This document shows positions 29,016 through 40,692 of a stretch of DNA of 64,000 nucleotides, piece by piece (within the stretch, counting starts at the first letter, position 1; each line of letters begins with the position of its first letter). The DNA comes from Mycobacterium sp. (GTDB lineage: Bacteria; Actinomycetota; Actinomycetes; Mycobacteriales; Mycobacteriaceae). Where the stretch lies: contig JAKFVT010000024.1 in assembly GCA_021732005.1 (NCBI GenBank), positions 145,351 through 209,350 on the forward strand, written 5' to 3'. The notes under the pieces were generated by a model. The model had not been told where the DNA came from. It did no database searches and saw only the letters and a list, made by a program, of their open reading frames with translations. Made by a program: the position numbers and the translations under genes.

Positions 29016-29210
29016 ATGGCTGCCGTGTGCGACGTCTGCGGAAAGGGCCCCGGCTTCGGCAAGTCGGTGTCGCATTCCCATCGCCGGACCAGCCGTCGCT
29101 GGAACCCGAACATCCAGACCGTGCGCGCCGTGAGCCGCCCAGGTGGCAACAAGCACCGCGTCAACGTCTGCACCTCCTGCCTGAAGGCAGGCAAGGTCAG
29201 CCGCGGTTAA
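29016..29210 (+). CDS. rpmB: 50S ribosomal protein L28, zinc-binding (C+) form
   Basis: 64-residue ribosomal protein. It starts [21 protein letters not shown] and contains [13 protein letters not shown] and [12 protein letters not shown]. The two CxxC pairs show the zinc-binding C+ form; mycobacteria replace C+ paralogues with Cys-less ones under zinc starvation. GAGGAG lies 6 bases before the ATG. A strong hairpin follows the stop codon. Confidence 0.96.
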   Translation: MAAVCDVCGKGPGFGKSVSHSHRRTSRRWNPNIQTVRAVSRPGGNKHRVNVCTSCLKAGKVSRG

Positions 29211-29220
29211 TTCCGCTCTT

Positions 29221-29244
29221 CCGCCCAAACCAACGTTTGGGCGG
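29221..29244. terminator. Hairpin between rpmB and ung
   Basis: Perfect 10-bp arms CCGCCCAAAC and GTTTGGGCGG with a 4-base loop, 11 bp after the rpmB stop and between convergent rpmB and ung. It probably terminates both. Confidence 0.75.
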
Positions 29245-29288
29245 AGAAGTTCGAGACGTTCCCAGCGAAACGTCGATGTCGGCGTGCG

Positions 29289-29978
29289 TTACGGCAGTCG
29301 CCAGTCGATCTGCTCGGCGCCCATCCCGGCCAGCAGTTCGTTGGCCCGACTGAACGGCCGTGATCCGAAGAACCCCCGTGACGCCGACAGCGGCGACGGA
29401 TGCGGGGATTCGATCGCCACGCATCGGCTGCCATCGAGCATCGGCTTGAGCGTCGACGCGTCCCGCCCCCACAAGATCGCCACCATCGGTTGATCGCGCG
29501 CCACCAGGGCGCGGATCGCGCATTCGGTGACCGCCTCCCAACCTTTCCCCCGATGCGATGCCGGTGTGCCGGGCTGTACGGTCAGCACCCTGTTCAGCAG
29601 CATGACACCGCGCCGCGACCATGGTGTGAGGTCACCGGTCGAGGGCTGTGGGTGCCCGAGGTCCGCGGTGTATTCGGTGAAGATGTTGGCCAGGCTGCGT
29701 GGCACCGGCCGCACCTCGGGGGCCACCGAGAAGCTCAGGCCCACCGCGTGCCCCGGCGTGGGATACGGGTCCTGGCCGACGATCAGCACCCGCACCTCGC
29801 TGAACGGAAAGGTGAAGGCGCGCAGCACGTTCTGGCCTGCTGGCAGATAATGCCGTCCGGCGGCGATCTCATCGCGCAGGAACTGGCCCATCTCGGTGAT
29901 CTGGTCACTGACCGGGGCGAGCGCCTGCGCCCAGCCCTCGTCGACGAGTTCGGCCAGCGGCCGGGCGGTGGTCGTCAC
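29289..29978 (-). CDS. ung: Uracil-DNA glycosylase
   Basis: 229-residue family 1 UDG that removes uracil from DNA. The water-activating motif [17 protein letters not shown] lies near residue 69, [16 protein letters not shown] near 130, and the leucine-loop motif [16 protein letters not shown] near 190 with the catalytic His. Length and motifs are complete. It lies 22 bp downstream of thiL in the same direction. Confidence 0.97.
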   Translation of the reverse strand: MTTTARPLAELVDEGWAQALAPVSDQITEMGQFLRDEIAAGRHYLPAGQNVLRAFTFPFSEVRVLIVGQDPYPTPGHAVGLSFSVAPEVRPVPRSLANIFTEYTADLGHPQPSTGDLTPWSRRGVMLLNRVLTVQPGTPASHRGKGWEAVTECAIRALVARDQPMVAILWGRDASTLKPMLDGSRCVAIESPHPSPLSASRGFFGSRPFSRANELLAGMGAEQIDWRLP

Positions 29979-30000
29979 CGACGTAACCTAACGCGCGCCG

Positions 30001-30957
30001 TCAGTCGAAGGATTGCCAACCCGCCGCGCCACCCCATCTGAGCCCGTCGACCAGCACGCCGGGGGCACCGTCTCGCACGGTGCCGATCACCCGCCAGCCG
30101 GGCGGGACGACTGCGGGAAAGCAGGCGACGAGGGCGTGATCTTCGCCACCGGAGAGCACCAGCGCGTTGGGATCGGCACCGGCCGCCGCGGCTGCGGCGG
30201 TGACGGCGTCGACGTCGGGTCGCAGCGCGGCCGCCTCGAGATCGATGAGAACCCCGGAGTCGCGGGCGATGTGGCCGAGATCGGCGAGCAGCCCGTCGGA
30301 GACGTCGGTCATCGCCTGCGCGCCGGCTTCCGCTGCCGCAATCCCCTGCCCATAGGGTGGATGCGGCACCAGGTGCCGCTCCCGCAGCTCGTTGAAACCG
30401 GCAATCCCCTTGTGCCACAGAAGATATCCGGTAGCAGAGCGGCCCAGCTCACCGCTGACGGCGACCACCGATCCCGCTCGCGCCCCGCTGCGCAGCACCG
30501 GTGGGCGGCCGGCCAGATCGCCGAACGCGGTCACCGAGACCACCCACTGCGGGCTGGATACCAGATCACCGCCGACGATCCCGGCGCCCAGCGGACCGGC
30601 CTCCAGCCACATTCCGTCGGCCAACTCCAGCGCCCGCGCTGCCGGGGTGTCGGGCGGCGCGCCGAACGCCACGACGAACGCGCTGACCCGCGCGCCCATC
30701 GATTCGATGTCGGCAGCGTTCTGCGCGATGGCTTTTCGGCCGACCTCCAGCGGCGAGGACCAATCCAGCCGGAAGTGACGCCCTTCGACCAGCATGTCGG
30801 TGCTCACGACGACCCGACCGTCGGGCATCGCCACCACCGCGGCGTCGTCTCCCGGGCCGACGGTCACCACCGCGGGCTGACGGCGGTCGGCCACCAGTCG
30901 GTCGATCACCGAGAACTCGCCGAGCTCGCGCAATGTGGGTTCGTCACCGTCGGCCAC
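30001..30957 (-). CDS. thiL: Thiamine-monophosphate kinase
   Basis: 318 residues; final step of thiamine diphosphate synthesis. Starts at the GTG at 30957, with GGGAGGAGG 8 bases upstream. Recognisable motifs are GPGDDAAVVAMPDGRVVVSTDMLVEGRHF, GRKAIAQNAADIESMGA, GIVGGDLV, DVSGELGRSATGY and MTDVSDGLLADLGHIA, covering the ATP and Mg sites. It heads a short thiL-ung minus-strand unit. Confidence 0.95.
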   Translation of the reverse strand: MADGDEPTLRELGEFSVIDRLVADRRQPAVVTVGPGDDAAVVAMPDGRVVVSTDMLVEGRHFRLDWSSPLEVGRKAIAQNAADIESMGARVSAFVVAFGAPPDTPAARALELADGMWLEAGPLGAGIVGGDLVSSPQWVVSVTAFGDLAGRPPVLRSGARAGSVVAVSGELGRSATGYLLWHKGIAGFNELRERHLVPHPPYGQGIAAAEAGAQAMTDVSDGLLADLGHIARDSGVLIDLEAAALRPDVDAVTAAAAAAGADPNALVLSGGEDHALVACFPAVVPPGWRVIGTVRDGAPGVLVDGLRWGGAAGWQSFD

Positions 30958-31091
30958 GAGGTCTGCCTCCTCCCGTCGCCCAGGCTGATCGGCACGGCAA
31001 CCTGCGGTACGTTGGGGCCTTGCCGGCACCCGGACATGCCAGTCTAGGGCGGCGCCGCATGCGGGCGGCCATCGAGAGGAGGCGACGGGTG

Positions 31092-31325
31092 GTGGAGGCG
31101 TACATGCTGATCCAGACCGAGGTCGGCCGCGCCGAGGTCGTCGCCAAGCAGGTGGCCGCGCTGCCGGGCGTACTGTCAGCCGAGTACGTGACGGGTCCGT
31201 ATGACGTGGTGGTCCGGGTCGCCTCGGCCACCAACGATGACCTGGCCGCCTCCGTGGTGCCCAGCGTTCAGCAGATCGCCGGAATCACCCGAACCCTCAC
31301 CTGTCCCATTGCCGATGCCGACTGA
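31092..31325 (+). CDS. Lrp/AsnC ligand-binding (RAM) domain protein
   Basis: 77-residue stand-alone effector domain of Lrp/AsnC regulators without the DNA-binding helix-turn-helix: AYMLIQTEVGRAEVVAKQVAALPGV, then SAEYVTGPYDVVVRV with the glycines of the ligand pocket, then ITRTLTCPI. AGGAGG is 9 bases before the GTG at 31092; a GTG three bases earlier also fits. Stand-alone domains of this kind may modulate full-length regulators. Its end overlaps the DUF3515 gene. Confidence 0.85.
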   Translation: MEAYMLIQTEVGRAEVVAKQVAALPGVLSAEYVTGPYDVVVRVASATNDDLAASVVPSVQQIAGITRTLTCPIADAD

Positions 31326-31881
31326 ACCACTTCCCGTCGCCAGCGAAGACAGCACAGGGGACGGACCGCCCCGCGCCTTCCTGATCGCCGCAGTCATCGT
31401 GGCGGTGGTGGCGATCGGCGCCGTGCTCGCGATCGCGGCCACCCGCAAGGCTCCGGTCCAGCCGGTGGTCATCGCCGCCGCCCCAGCGCCGCAAGCGGAT
31501 TCACCGAGCTGCCGGGATCTGATGGGCGCATTGCCGGAGAACCTCGGTGAATTCCACCGGGTGGCGGCGGCCGACCCGGTGCCCCTCGGCGCGGCAGCGT
31601 GGCGCGGAGCGGCCGACAATTACCCGGTCATCCTGCGCTGTGGCATCGACCGGCCCGCGGAATTCATGGTGGGCTCGCCCATCCAGCTGGTCAACGCGGT
31701 CCAATGGTTTCAGCTCGACGATCCCCAAACCGACCGCAGCACCTGGGTCACCGTGGACCGCCCGGTCTACCTGGCGCTCACCCTGCCGAAAGAGTCTGGC
31801 CCCACGCCCATTCAGGCGTTGTCGGATCTGATCGCGCGAACATTGCCCGCGGTTCCGATCGATCCGAACCCGCCGCGCTGA
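31315..31881 (+). CDS. DUF3515 family membrane-anchored protein
   Basis: 188 residues. One transmembrane segment near the N-terminus (AFLIAAVIVAVVAIGAVLAIAA) is followed by an exported domain with SCRDLMGALPENLGEF, VILRCGIDRPAEF and VQWFQLDDP. The two cysteines may form a disulfide. Function unknown; matches the Rv2980 position beside ddl. It overlaps the preceding AsnC-domain gene by 11 bp. Confidence 0.85.
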   Translation: MPTEPLPVASEDSTGDGPPRAFLIAAVIVAVVAIGAVLAIAATRKAPVQPVVIAAAPAPQADSPSCRDLMGALPENLGEFHRVAAADPVPLGAAAWRGAADNYPVILRCGIDRPAEFMVGSPIQLVNAVQWFQLDDPQTDRSTWVTVDRPVYLALTLPKESGPTPIQALSDLIARTLPAVPIDPNPPR

Positions 31882-31882
31882 G

Positions 31883-32986
31883 TCAGCGCAGACCGGTTCC
31901 GCGCGCCAACGCCGTCTCCACCATGGTGCCGACCAGCGTCGGGTAGTCGATGCCGCTGGCCGCCCACATCCGCGGATACATCGAGATCGTGGTGAAGCCG
32001 GGCATGGTGTTGATCTCGTTCACCACCGGGCCGTCCTCGGTGAGGAAGAAGTCCACCCGCGCCAGACCCTGGCAGTCCAGGGCCTTGAATGCCCGAATTG
32101 CCAAGTGCCGCAGTTCCTCTGCCACGTCTTCGTCCACTTTGGCGGGGACGTCGAGTTCTGCGCCGTCGTCCAGGTATTTGGTGGCGAAGTCGTAGAAGCC
32201 GTCTTCGCGGCCCGCGATGCCGGCGACCCGGATCTCCCCGATCGCGCTGGCTTGCACTGAGCCGTCCGGGAATTCGAGGACGCCGCACTCGAGCTCCCGG
32301 CCTTCGACCGCGGCTTCGATGATGACCTTGGGATCGTGTGTGCGCGCATCGGCGATGGCCGCGGGCAGCTCGTCGGGGCTCATGACCCGGTTCACACCGA
32401 TCGAGGATCCACCGCGTGCCGGTTTGACGAACATCGGAAAGCCAAGGCGCATGATGTCATCGAGCGTGGGCGCCTTCTCCTGCGGGCGCAGCACGACGTG
32501 GTCGCCGATCGGTAGGCCATCGACGGCCAGCAACTTCTTGGTGAACTCCTTGTCCATGCCGGCCGCGCTGGCCAGCACGCCTGCGCCGACGTAGGGCACA
32601 CCCGCCAATTCGAGCAGACCCTGGATGGTGCCGTCTTCACCGTAGGGCCCGTGCAGGATCGGGAAGACGACGTCGACCGCCGTCAGCACCTCGCCGGCGG
32701 CCTGACCGAGCGACACCAGCTCGCCGTGCCGCTGCGGGTCCGCAGGCAACGCCAGCGCCGTACCGGAGTCGCCCCTGACCTCCGGCAGCCGCCGGTCGGT
32801 GATGGCCAGGGTTTCCGGCTTGCCGTCGGTCAGCACCCAGGAGCCCTCCGGGGTGATGCCCACGGCGACGACCTCGAACCGTTCCGGGTCAAGATTCCGC
32901 AGGATGCTTCCGGCCGACACGCAGGAAATGGCGTGCTCGGAGCTGCGGCCCCCGTAGACGACGGCGACGCGGATACGAGAAGTCAC
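31883..32986 (-). CDS. ddl: D-alanine--D-alanine ligase
   Basis: 367-residue ATP-grasp enzyme making the D-Ala-D-Ala dipeptide for peptidoglycan; target of D-cycloserine. The N-terminus has [22 protein letters not shown], then [27 protein letters not shown], the ATP-binding loop [13 protein letters not shown], and [25 protein letters not shown] with Mg ligands. Start ATG at 32986. It is convergent with DUF3515, with one base between the stops. Confidence 0.97.
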   Translation of the reverse strand: MTSRIRVAVVYGGRSSEHAISCVSAGSILRNLDPERFEVVAVGITPEGSWVLTDGKPETLAITDRRLPEVRGDSGTALALPADPQRHGELVSLGQAAGEVLTAVDVVFPILHGPYGEDGTIQGLLELAGVPYVGAGVLASAAGMDKEFTKKLLAVDGLPIGDHVVLRPQEKAPTLDDIMRLGFPMFVKPARGGSSIGVNRVMSPDELPAAIADARTHDPKVIIEAAVEGRELECGVLEFPDGSVQASAIGEIRVAGIAGREDGFYDFATKYLDDGAELDVPAKVDEDVAEELRHLAIRAFKALDCQGLARVDFFLTEDGPVVNEINTMPGFTTISMYPRMWAASGIDYPTLVGTMVETALARGTGLR

Positions 32987-33044
32987 AAACTAGAGAGGCT
33001 ACAGCCCGGGCGCTACCAGCACGATCTGACGCTGTGAGCAGGCA

Positions 33045-34154
33045 CTATCCGGCGTCGATTGCCGCGATGACGTCGTCGACCAGGTCGTCGGTGTCCTCGA
33101 TACCGGCCGAGATCCGGGCGAAGCCGCCGGCCACCGGGTCGCCCCATCGGGCCCGACGGTCGACGCAGGTGTGGATGCCGCCGAAGCTGGTCGCGGCCAC
33201 CAGCAGGTCGCTGCGCCGGACCAGGGCGTGGACGGCGTCCGCGTCGGCGAGTTCGATCGACACCAATCCCCCGAAACGCCGCATCTGCGCGGCGGCCACC
33301 GAGTGGGACGGGTCGTCGGGCAACCCCGGGTAGCGCACCGAGCGGACACCCGGGTGGCTGCGCAGTGCGGTGGCCAACGCGAGCGCGTTGCGGCATTGCC
33401 GTTCGAAGCGCAGGCCGAGGCTGCCGAGGCTGCGCAGCATCAGCCACGCTTCGAACGACCCCAGGATCGCCCCGGACAGCAGCCGCTCCCGCTCCAGTGC
33501 GGCCATCAGGTCGGGATCGGTGCCGGCGATGTACCCGGCCAGCAGGTCGCTGTGCCCCGCGAGAGCTTTGGTGGCGCTGGCCACCACCAGATCAGCGCCA
33601 AGCGCCAGCGGTTGCTGACCCAGCGGTGTTGCGGTGGTGTTGTCCACCAGCAGCCGCGCGCCGCGGTGCCGGCAGATCTCGGCAAGCCGGCGCAGGTCCA
33701 CGACATCCAGCGCCGGATTGGTCGGGGTTTCGGCCAGCACGACATCGGCGCGGCCTGCGGCCTGGTAGATCTGCTCCGAGTCAGCCTCGTGAACCGTGAT
33801 TCCTTGCGGGGCAAGGTTTTCAACGGCATAGCGGCGCACCTGGTAGTAGCCGTCGGCCGGGACCACCAGTACCGAGCCGGGTTTGGCCGTCACACGCAGC
33901 GCAGCGGTGATCGCCGCCATCCCGGAACCGAAAGCCAAGGCCGCTGCCGCCCCTTCGAGCTCGGCCAGTGCCGACTCGAGCTGCCGCCAGGTGGGGTTGG
34001 TGGCGCGGCCATAGGTGTTCTGTTCGCTGCCCTCGTCTTCGGAGAGGTGGTACGCCGACGCCAGAACCGGACCCGGCTGAACCGGATCTCCCGGAATCGG
34101 CAGGGAACTCACAGCTTTGACGGCGCGGGTCGAGTCGCCGTAGCGGTCGGTCAT
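33045..34154 (-). CDS. Cystathionine gamma-lyase/synthase-like PLP enzyme
   Basis: 369 residues of the Cys/Met-metabolism PLP family. Motifs: [30 protein letters not shown] near residue 55, [30 protein letters not shown] with the Asp contacting PLP, and [17 protein letters not shown] with the Schiff-base Lys. The ATG at 34154 overlaps the gpsA stop by 4 bp. As I recall, it is absent between ddlA and gpdA2 in M. tuberculosis, so it is a lineage addition. The reaction (transsulfuration versus a lyase) cannot be fixed by sequence alone. Confidence 0.88.
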   Translation of the reverse strand: MTDRYGDSTRAVKAVSSLPIPGDPVQPGPVLASAYHLSEDEGSEQNTYGRATNPTWRQLESALAELEGAAAALAFGSGMAAITAALRVTAKPGSVLVVPADGYYQVRRYAVENLAPQGITVHEADSEQIYQAAGRADVVLAETPTNPALDVVDLRRLAEICRHRGARLLVDNTTATPLGQQPLALGADLVVASATKALAGHSDLLAGYIAGTDPDLMAALERERLLSGAILGSFEAWLMLRSLGSLGLRFERQCRNALALATALRSHPGVRSVRYPGLPDDPSHSVAAAQMRRFGGLVSIELADADAVHALVRRSDLLVAATSFGGIHTCVDRRARWGDPVAGGFARISAGIEDTDDLVDDVIAAIDAG

Positions 34155-35167
34155 TCCGGTTTGGTGCTGCGGCCCAACAACAGCGCCACCGCCTGGTCGA
34201 CGGACAATCCCTTGTGGCACACCTGGTGGACCGCATCGGTCAACGGCATCTCGACGTCATAGCTCGACGCCAGCGCCAGGATCGACTCGCAGGAGGTGAC
34301 GCCTTCGGCAACGTGCCCGCCGGCGGCCAGTTGGGCGGCTTCCATGGTGCCGCCGCGCCCGAGTCGTTCACCGAAACTGCGGTTGCGCGAGTGCGGCGAC
34401 GTGCAGGTGGCGACCAGATCGCCCACGCCGGCGAGACCGGCCAGCGTCGCGGTCTTGGCGCCGACGGCGATCCCCAGCCGCATGATCTCGGCCAGACCTC
34501 GGGTGATGATCGCCGCAGCGGTGTTCTCGCCCAGTCCAACTCCGGCGGCCATGCCGCAGGCCAGCGCGATGACGTTCTTGCACGCACCGCCGATCTCGGT
34601 GCCGATGACGTCGGCATTGGTGTACGGGCGGAAGTAACCAGTGCTCAGTGAGCGCTGCAGGGTGATCGCCCGCCCGGAGTCGGTGGAGGCCACCACCGTC
34701 GCGGCGGGCTGTCCCTGTGCGATCTCGTCGGCCAGATTCGGGCCCGAGACGACGGCGACCTGGCCTGGGTCGACGCCCGTGACCTGGACGATGACCTGGC
34801 TCATCCGCATCAGGCTGCCCAACTCGATGCCCTTGGCCAGGCTGACCAGGGTGGCGCCGTCGGCGATCACACCGCGCCACTGTTCGAGGTTGGCGCGCAA
34901 GGTCTGCGCGGGCACGGCCAGCAGCACGGTGGTCAACCCGTCGAGCGCCTCGGCGGCGTCGGTGGTGGCGCGGATCGTGCTCGGCAGCGCGATGTCTGGG
35001 AGGTATCCGGGGTTGGCATGTGTGGTGTTGACCGCCTCGGCGACTTCCGCGCGACGAGACCACAACCGGACCTCGGAGCCGGCGTCGGCGAGAACTTTGG
35101 CCAGTGCGGTTCCCCAGGCGCCCGCGCCCATCACCGCGGCGGTGCCCACCGTGCTGGTCATGGTCAT
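34151..35167 (-). CDS. gpsA: NAD(P)-dependent glycerol-3-phosphate dehydrogenase
   Basis: About 338 residues; makes sn-glycerol 3-phosphate for phospholipids. N-terminal Rossmann motif [20 protein letters not shown]; further motifs [52 protein letters not shown] with the catalytic Lys, and [24 protein letters not shown]. Two in-frame ATGs (35167 and 35161) are possible starts and no ribosome-binding site decides. Coupled to the PLP enzyme downstream. Confidence 0.95.
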   Translation of the reverse strand: MTMTSTVGTAAVMGAGAWGTALAKVLADAGSEVRLWSRRAEVAEAVNTTHANPGYLPDIALPSTIRATTDAAEALDGLTTVLLAVPAQTLRANLEQWRGVIADGATLVSLAKGIELGSLMRMSQVIVQVTGVDPGQVAVVSGPNLADEIAQGQPAATVVASTDSGRAITLQRSLSTGYFRPYTNADVIGTEIGGACKNVIALACGMAAGVGLGENTAAAIITRGLAEIMRLGIAVGAKTATLAGLAGVGDLVATCTSPHSRNRSFGERLGRGGTMEAAQLAAGGHVAEGVTSCESILALASSYDVEMPLTDAVHQVCHKGLSVDQAVALLLGRSTKPE

Positions 35168-35170
35168 TAA

Positions 35171-35875
<705 letters not shown>

Positions 35876-35963
35876 CGGTAAACAACGCCTGAACGGCCAG
35901 CAACTTCTGCCTGCCTCGGTCCGCGCACTTCACGGATGGGGGATGATCGGAGGCGTGACCGAC

Positions 35964-38114
35964 ATGGAAACCGATGCGCGATCGACGGACGACGGCTGGC
36001 AGCCCGGCGACGCAGCGCCGGAGGCGCCGCCGGCGGCCACGGCTACCGCCGTCGAGAATGAACTGCCCGAGGACCGGTACCTCAACCGCGAGCTGAGCTG
36101 GCTGGATTTCAACGCCCGCGTGCTGGCGCTGGCGGCCGACACCTCGCTCGCTCTGCTGGAGCGGGCGAAGTTCCTGGCGATCTTCGCGTCCAATCTCGAC
36201 GAGTTCTACATGGTCCGGGTGGCCGGGCTGAAGCGCCGCGACGAGATGGGGTTGTCCGTGCGGTCGGCCGACGGGCTGTCGCCGCGCGAACAACTGCGCC
36301 GGATCGGCGAACGCACGCGCCAGATCTCGTTGCGCCAAGCCGAGGTCTTCATCCAGTCGGTGCGTCCGGCCTTGGCCGACGAGGGAATTCACATCGTCAC
36401 GTGGGCCGACCTCACCGACGCCGAACGCAGTGAGCTGTCGACCTACTTCCACGAACAGGTTTTTCCGGTTCTGACACCGCTCGCCGTCGACCCCGCGCAT
36501 CCGTTCCCGTTCGTCAGCGGGTTGAGCCTCAACTTGGCGATCACCGTGAAGTCCCCCGACGACGGCGGCGAACACTTCGCCCGCATCAAGGTTCCCGACA
36601 ACGTCGACAGGTTCGTCGTACTCAAGGGCACCAACGGCGATAGCGACGTCGTCCGGTTCCTGCCGACCGAGGAGCTCATCGCGGCATTCCTGCCGGTGCT
36701 GTTCCCCGGCATGGAGATCGTCGAGCATCACGTCTTCCGTATCACCCGCAACGCCGACATGCAGGTCGAGGAAGACCGCGACGAAGATCTGCTTCAAGCG
36801 CTCGAACGTGAACTGGCGCGGCGGCGATTCGGGTCTCCGGTGCGCCTCGAGGTCGCCGACGACATGACCGAGCACATGCTCGAACTGCTGCTGCGGGAGC
36901 TCGACGTCCATCCCGGCGACGTGGTGCAGGTACCGGGGCTGCTGGATCTTTCGTCGCTCTGGCAGGTGTACGGCGTCGATCGCCCGGCACTCAAGGACCG
37001 GCCGTTCGTGCCGGCCACCCATCCGGCGTTCGCCGAACGGGAGACGCCCAAGAGCATCTTCTCCACGCTGCGCGACGGTGACGTGCTGGTGCATCATCCG
37101 TACGACTCGTTCTCGACGAGTGTGCAGCGCTTCATCGAACAGGCCGCCGCGGACCCGAATGTGTTGGCCATCAAGCAGACGCTGTACCGGACCTCCGGTG
37201 ACTCCCCCATCGTCAACGCGCTCATCGACGCGGCCCAGGCGGGCAAGCAGGTGGTCGCCCTGGTCGAACTGAAGGCGCGTTTCGACGAGCAGGCCAACAT
37301 CAAGTGGGCCCGCACACTGGAAGATGCGGGCGTGCATGTCGTTTACGGGCTGATCGGGTTGAAGACCCACTGCAAGACCTGCCTGGTGGTGCGGCGTGAG
37401 GGCTCGACCATCCGTCGCTACTGCCATATCGGCACCGGCAACTACAACCCGAAAACCGCGCGACTGTATGAGGACGTCGGGTTGATCACCGCCGCGCCCG
37501 ACATCGGCGCGGACCTGACGGATCTGTTCAATTCCCTTACCGGCTACTCCCGCAAGGTCAGCTACCGCAATCTGCTGGTCGCCCCGCACGGGGTGCGCAA
37601 GGGAATCATCGAGCGCATCGAACGCGAGATCGAAGCGCACCGCCAGGGCGAGAGCGGCCGGATTCGGCTGAAGGCCAACGCCCTTGTCGACGAACAGGTC
37701 ATCGACGCGCTGTACCGCGCATCGCAGGCCGGGGTCCGCGTCGAGGTGGTCGTACGCGGCATCTGCGCCCTCAAGCCGGGCGCCGAGGGTTTCTCCGAGA
37801 ACATCGTCGTGCGTTCGATTCTCGGCCGCTTTCTGGAGCATTCACGGATCTTCCATTTCAACGCGATCAACGAGTTCTTCATCGGCAGCGCCGACATGAT
37901 GCACCGCAACCTCGATCGGCGCGTCGAGGTGATGGCACAGGTGAAAGATCCCCGGCTCACTGCGCATCTCGACGAGATCTTCGAATCGGCGATGGATCCC
38001 TCGACGCGGTGCTGGGAGTTGGGACCCGAGGGCCACTGGACCGCGGCGCCGCAAGACGGCAGGCAAGTCCGGGACCACCAGGTGTGGCTGATGGAACGTC
38101 ATCGGCAGCGCTGA
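35964..38114 (+). CDS. ppk: Polyphosphate kinase 1
   Basis: About 716 residues; reversibly makes inorganic polyphosphate from ATP. After a variable N-terminus comes [20 protein letters not shown]; the middle has [23 protein letters not shown] and [22 protein letters not shown]. The phosphorylated His lies in [15 protein letters not shown] and [21 protein letters not shown], and the second PLD-like half has [10 protein letters not shown] and [19 protein letters not shown]. The ATG at 35964 has GGAGG 10 bases upstream; a GTG at 35955 and an ATG at 35943 are alternatives. Confidence 0.97.
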   Translation: METDARSTDDGWQPGDAAPEAPPAATATAVENELPEDRYLNRELSWLDFNARVLALAADTSLALLERAKFLAIFASNLDEFYMVRVAGLKRRDEMGLSVRSADGLSPREQLRRIGERTRQISLRQAEVFIQSVRPALADEGIHIVTWADLTDAERSELSTYFHEQVFPVLTPLAVDPAHPFPFVSGLSLNLAITVKSPDDGGEHFARIKVPDNVDRFVVLKGTNGDSDVVRFLPTEELIAAFLPVLFPGMEIVEHHVFRITRNADMQVEEDRDEDLLQALERELARRRFGSPVRLEVADDMTEHMLELLLRELDVHPGDVVQVPGLLDLSSLWQVYGVDRPALKDRPFVPATHPAFAERETPKSIFSTLRDGDVLVHHPYDSFSTSVQRFIEQAAADPNVLAIKQTLYRTSGDSPIVNALIDAAQAGKQVVALVELKARFDEQANIKWARTLEDAGVHVVYGLIGLKTHCKTCLVVRREGSTIRRYCHIGTGNYNPKTARLYEDVGLITAAPDIGADLTDLFNSLTGYSRKVSYRNLLVAPHGVRKGIIERIEREIEAHRQGESGRIRLKANALVDEQVIDALYRASQAGVRVEVVVRGICALKPGAEGFSENIVVRSILGRFLEHSRIFHFNAINEFFIGSADMMHRNLDRRVEVMAQVKDPRLTAHLDEIFESAMDPSTRCWELGPEGHWTAAPQDGRQVRDHQVWLMERHRQR

Positions 38115-38184
38115 GTGCGTTCCCCGTTGCGACCCACCAGATCCGGTCCCGCACAGGGCCCCGAATTGATTTGCGGGAGTTGAC

Positions 38185-39150
38185 GTGGCCAAGAGAGCGT
38201 CAAATGACAGCTCGAGGACCAAATCGACGAACAAGGCAGCGACAAAGAACGGCAAGACGCTCAAGCGGCGGGTAATTGCCGCGGGTGCGGCGCTGTGGCG
38301 GCACGACCCCGACACCGGCGAGTTGCACGTCGCAGTGATTCATCGACCGCGCTACGACGACTGGTCGCTGCCCAAAGGCAAAGTGGATCCGGGCGAAAAC
38401 GAACCCATCGCCGCGGTGCGCGAAATCTGGGAGGAAACCGGTCAGCGGTCTCAGCTGGGCCGGCGCCTGATCCAGACGCACTACCCGATCCCGCAGGGGA
38501 CCAAGATCGTTCACTACTGGACGGCACGGGCGCTGGGCGGCGAATTCACCCCCAACGCCGAAGTCGACCTGCTGGAGTGGCTGCCGGTCGCCGACGCGGC
38601 GCAGCGTCTCACCTACCCGCACGACCGGGAAGTGCTGAAGGCGTTCGCCAAACAACCGGCCGACACCACGACGGTGTTGATCGTCCGGCACGGAACCGCG
38701 GGCATCAAGTCCCGCTACAAGGGCGACGACCGCAGCCGGCCGCTCGACAAGAACGGTCGCGCACAAGCGGAATCGTTGGCCGGTCAGCTCATGGCGTTCG
38801 GGGCCACCGACGTCTATGCGGCCGATCGGGCTCGCTGCTTTCAGACGGTCGAACCGCTGGCCCAGGAACTCGGCGTGACGATCTCCGCCGAGACCAGCCT
38901 CACCGAAGAAGCGTATGCCGCCGACCCGGACGCCGCGCGCAACCGCATCATCAAGATCGCCGCACAGGGCGGGACGCCGGTCATCTGCACGCAGGGCAAG
39001 GTGATTCCCTACCTGCTGGCGTGGTGGCGCGGCACCGACAAGCCGGACAAGTCACGTAACCGCAAGGGCAGCACCTGGGTGCTGTCCCTGTCCGGCGACC
39101 GGGTCGTGGCCGCCGACTACATCGACAGTCCCCTGGCAACACGCCCCTGA
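38185..39150 (+). CDS. mutT1: MutT1-type NUDIX plus histidine-phosphatase protein
   Basis: 321 residues in two domains. The N-terminal NUDIX domain has the box [23 protein letters not shown] near residues 67-89. The C-terminal histidine phosphatase domain (about 165-321) has [23 protein letters not shown] with the RHG motif. Mycobacterial MutT1 hydrolyses 8-oxo-(d)GTP and Ap(n)A nucleotides. The N-terminus is Lys/Ser-rich. GTG start with GGAG 5 bases upstream. Follows ppk in the same direction. Confidence 0.95.
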   Translation: MAKRASNDSSRTKSTNKAATKNGKTLKRRVIAAGAALWRHDPDTGELHVAVIHRPRYDDWSLPKGKVDPGENEPIAAVREIWEETGQRSQLGRRLIQTHYPIPQGTKIVHYWTARALGGEFTPNAEVDLLEWLPVADAAQRLTYPHDREVLKAFAKQPADTTTVLIVRHGTAGIKSRYKGDDRSRPLDKNGRAQAESLAGQLMAFGATDVYAADRARCFQTVEPLAQELGVTISAETSLTEEAYAADPDAARNRIIKIAAQGGTPVICTQGKVIPYLLAWWRGTDKPDKSRNRKGSTWVLSLSGDRVVAADYIDSPLATRP

Positions 39151-39155
39151 CACGC

Positions 39156-39190
39156 GAATACGCCGCGGGCGTTGAGCCCGCGGCGTATTC
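39156..39190. terminator. Bidirectional terminator between mutT1 and hupB
   Basis: Perfect 15-bp arms, GAATACGCCGCGGGC (39156-39170) and its complement (39176-39190), with a 5-base loop, between two convergent genes. A short T-run lies about 10 bases downstream on the plus strand. Confidence 0.85.
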
Positions 39191-39202
39191 AACTTCAGCT
39201 TT

Positions 39203-39877
39203 TTAGCGACGGCCCTTTTTGGCCGGAGCCTTCTTAGCCGGAGCCTTCTTAGCCGGTGCAGCCTTCTTGGCGGGCGCGGCCTTCTTGGCGGGCGCGGCCT
39301 TCTTGGCCGGAGCCTTCTTAGCCGGTGCAGCCTTCTTGGCGGGCGCGGCCTTCTTGGCCGGAGCCTTCTTAGCCGGTGCAGCCTTCTTGGCGGGCGCGGC
39401 CTTCTTGGCCGGAGCCTTCTTAGCCGGTGCAGCCTTCTTGGCCGGTGCGGCCTTCTTGGCCGGAGCCGCCTTCTTGGCCGGAGCCTTGGTAGCAGCCTTC
39501 TTCACGACCGCCTTGCGAACGGCCTTCTTGGCCGCTGCCTTCTTGACGGGTCCGCCGACAGCACCGCGCTTGACGGCGGGGCCCTCCGAAGGAAGCTTCT
39601 GTGAACCAGAGACGACGGCCTTGAATTGAGCGCCGGGACGGAAAGCGGGAACGGAAGTCGGCTTCACTTTGACCGTTTCGCCGGTGCGCGGGTTGCGCGC
39701 CACACGAGCGGCACGACGCCGCTGCTCGAAAACGCCGAAGCCCGTGATGGTCACGCTGTCGCCCTTGTGCACCGCGCGCACAATGGTGTCGACGACGTTC
39801 TCCACCGCCAGGGTTGCCTGCCGACGATCTGAGCCCAATTTCTCCGTGAGTACGTCGATGAGCTCTGCTTTGTTCAT
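39203..39877 (-). CDS. hupB: DNA-binding protein HU with long Lys/Ala/Pro tail
   Basis: 224 residues. The N-terminal HU fold (1-90) has [45 protein letters not shown] and [11 protein letters not shown]. The C-terminal half is a basic tail of [15 protein letters not shown] repeats like that of histone H1, found in mycobacterial HupB, which compacts DNA. The tail is built from near-identical 15- and 18-bp DNA units, so length variation by slippage is expected. GGAGG lies 5 bases before the ATG. Confidence 0.97.
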   Translation of the reverse strand: MNKAELIDVLTEKLGSDRRQATLAVENVVDTIVRAVHKGDSVTITGFGVFEQRRRAARVARNPRTGETVKVKPTSVPAFRPGAQFKAVVSGSQKLPSEGPAVKRGAVGGPVKKAAAKKAVRKAVVKKAATKAPAKKAAPAKKAAPAKKAAPAKKAPAKKAAPAKKAAPAKKAPAKKAAPAKKAAPAKKAPAKKAAPAKKAAPAKKAAPAKKAPAKKAPAKKGRR

Positions 39878-40076
39878 TCAATTCCTCCGAAGCCAGTGGT
39901 CCACTTTGGACCGACTGCAGAACACGGTAAACCCAAGAGCTGCAGATTTCCAAGAGCCACGCCCAATTTCAGGCTTTACTTAGGAGGATTTCAGCAATCC
40001 GCTTGCCGCCCTAGGGCGGTGATTTCCGGGCGTCCGAACCCCTTTTTCGGCGGGGGATTTCGGCGTCCCGCGTCGT

Positions 40077-40673
40077 TCAGGACGGCGTCGTAATGCGCGG
40101 CTTCCAACTCGGACGAGCCTCCTCGAAGGCTGCGATCTCATCGCGTTTCCGCAGCGTAAGGCCGATATCGTCGAGGCCTTCCAGCAGTCTCCACGCCGTG
40201 TAATCGTCAATCGTGAACGGCACCACGGCTGTTCCGGCGGTGATATTTCGATCTTGAAGATTCACAGTCAGTTCCAGCCCCGGATTCTGCTCGATGAGCT
40301 TCCACAAAAGTTCAACATCATCTTGTGCGACTTCGGCCGCCAGCAGTCCGGCCTTGCCGGCGTTGCCGCGAAAGATGTCGGCGAAACGGGACGAGATGAC
40401 GACCCGGAATCCGAAGTCCATGAGCGCCCAGACCGCATGCTCGCGCGACGAGCCGGTGCCGAAGTCCGGTCCGGCCACCAGAACCGAACCCCGGTCGAAG
40501 GGGCTCAGATTCAGAACGAAAGAGGGATCGTTGCGCCACGCGGCGAACAAACCATCCTCGAAACCCGTTCTGGTTACCCGCTTCAAATACACCGCCGGAA
40601 TGATCTGGTCGGTGTCGACATTGGACCGTCGCAACGGAACACCGATGCCGGTGTGGGTGTGAAATGCATCCAT
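40077..40673 (-). CDS. leuD: 3-isopropylmalate dehydratase small subunit
   Basis: 198 residues; with LeuC isomerises 2-isopropylmalate to 3-isopropylmalate in leucine synthesis. Motifs: [58 protein letters not shown]. It lies 19 bp downstream of leuC in the same operon. Complete length. The 200-bp gap to hupB holds a perfect 14-bp palindrome at 40006-40019 of unknown role. Confidence 0.97.
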   Translation of the reverse strand: MDAFHTHTGIGVPLRRSNVDTDQIIPAVYLKRVTRTGFEDGLFAAWRNDPSFVLNLSPFDRGSVLVAGPDFGTGSSREHAVWALMDFGFRVVISSRFADIFRGNAGKAGLLAAEVAQDDVELLWKLIEQNPGLELTVNLQDRNITAGTAVVPFTIDDYTAWRLLEGLDDIGLTLRKRDEIAAFEEARPSWKPRITTPS

Positions 40674-40692
40674 CGTGTTCTCCTTAGCAGGT

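Noticed and set aside
39219..39629. Repeat array in hupB considered as CRISPR or as an antisense Ala/Gly-rich gene
   Set aside because: Units are 15 or 18 bp, contiguous without unique spacers, and in frame with the HupB tail.
40006..40019. Perfect palindrome CCGCCCTAGGGCGG as a leuD terminator
   Set aside because: It has no loop and no following T-run. It could be a protein site, but nothing supports a specific role.
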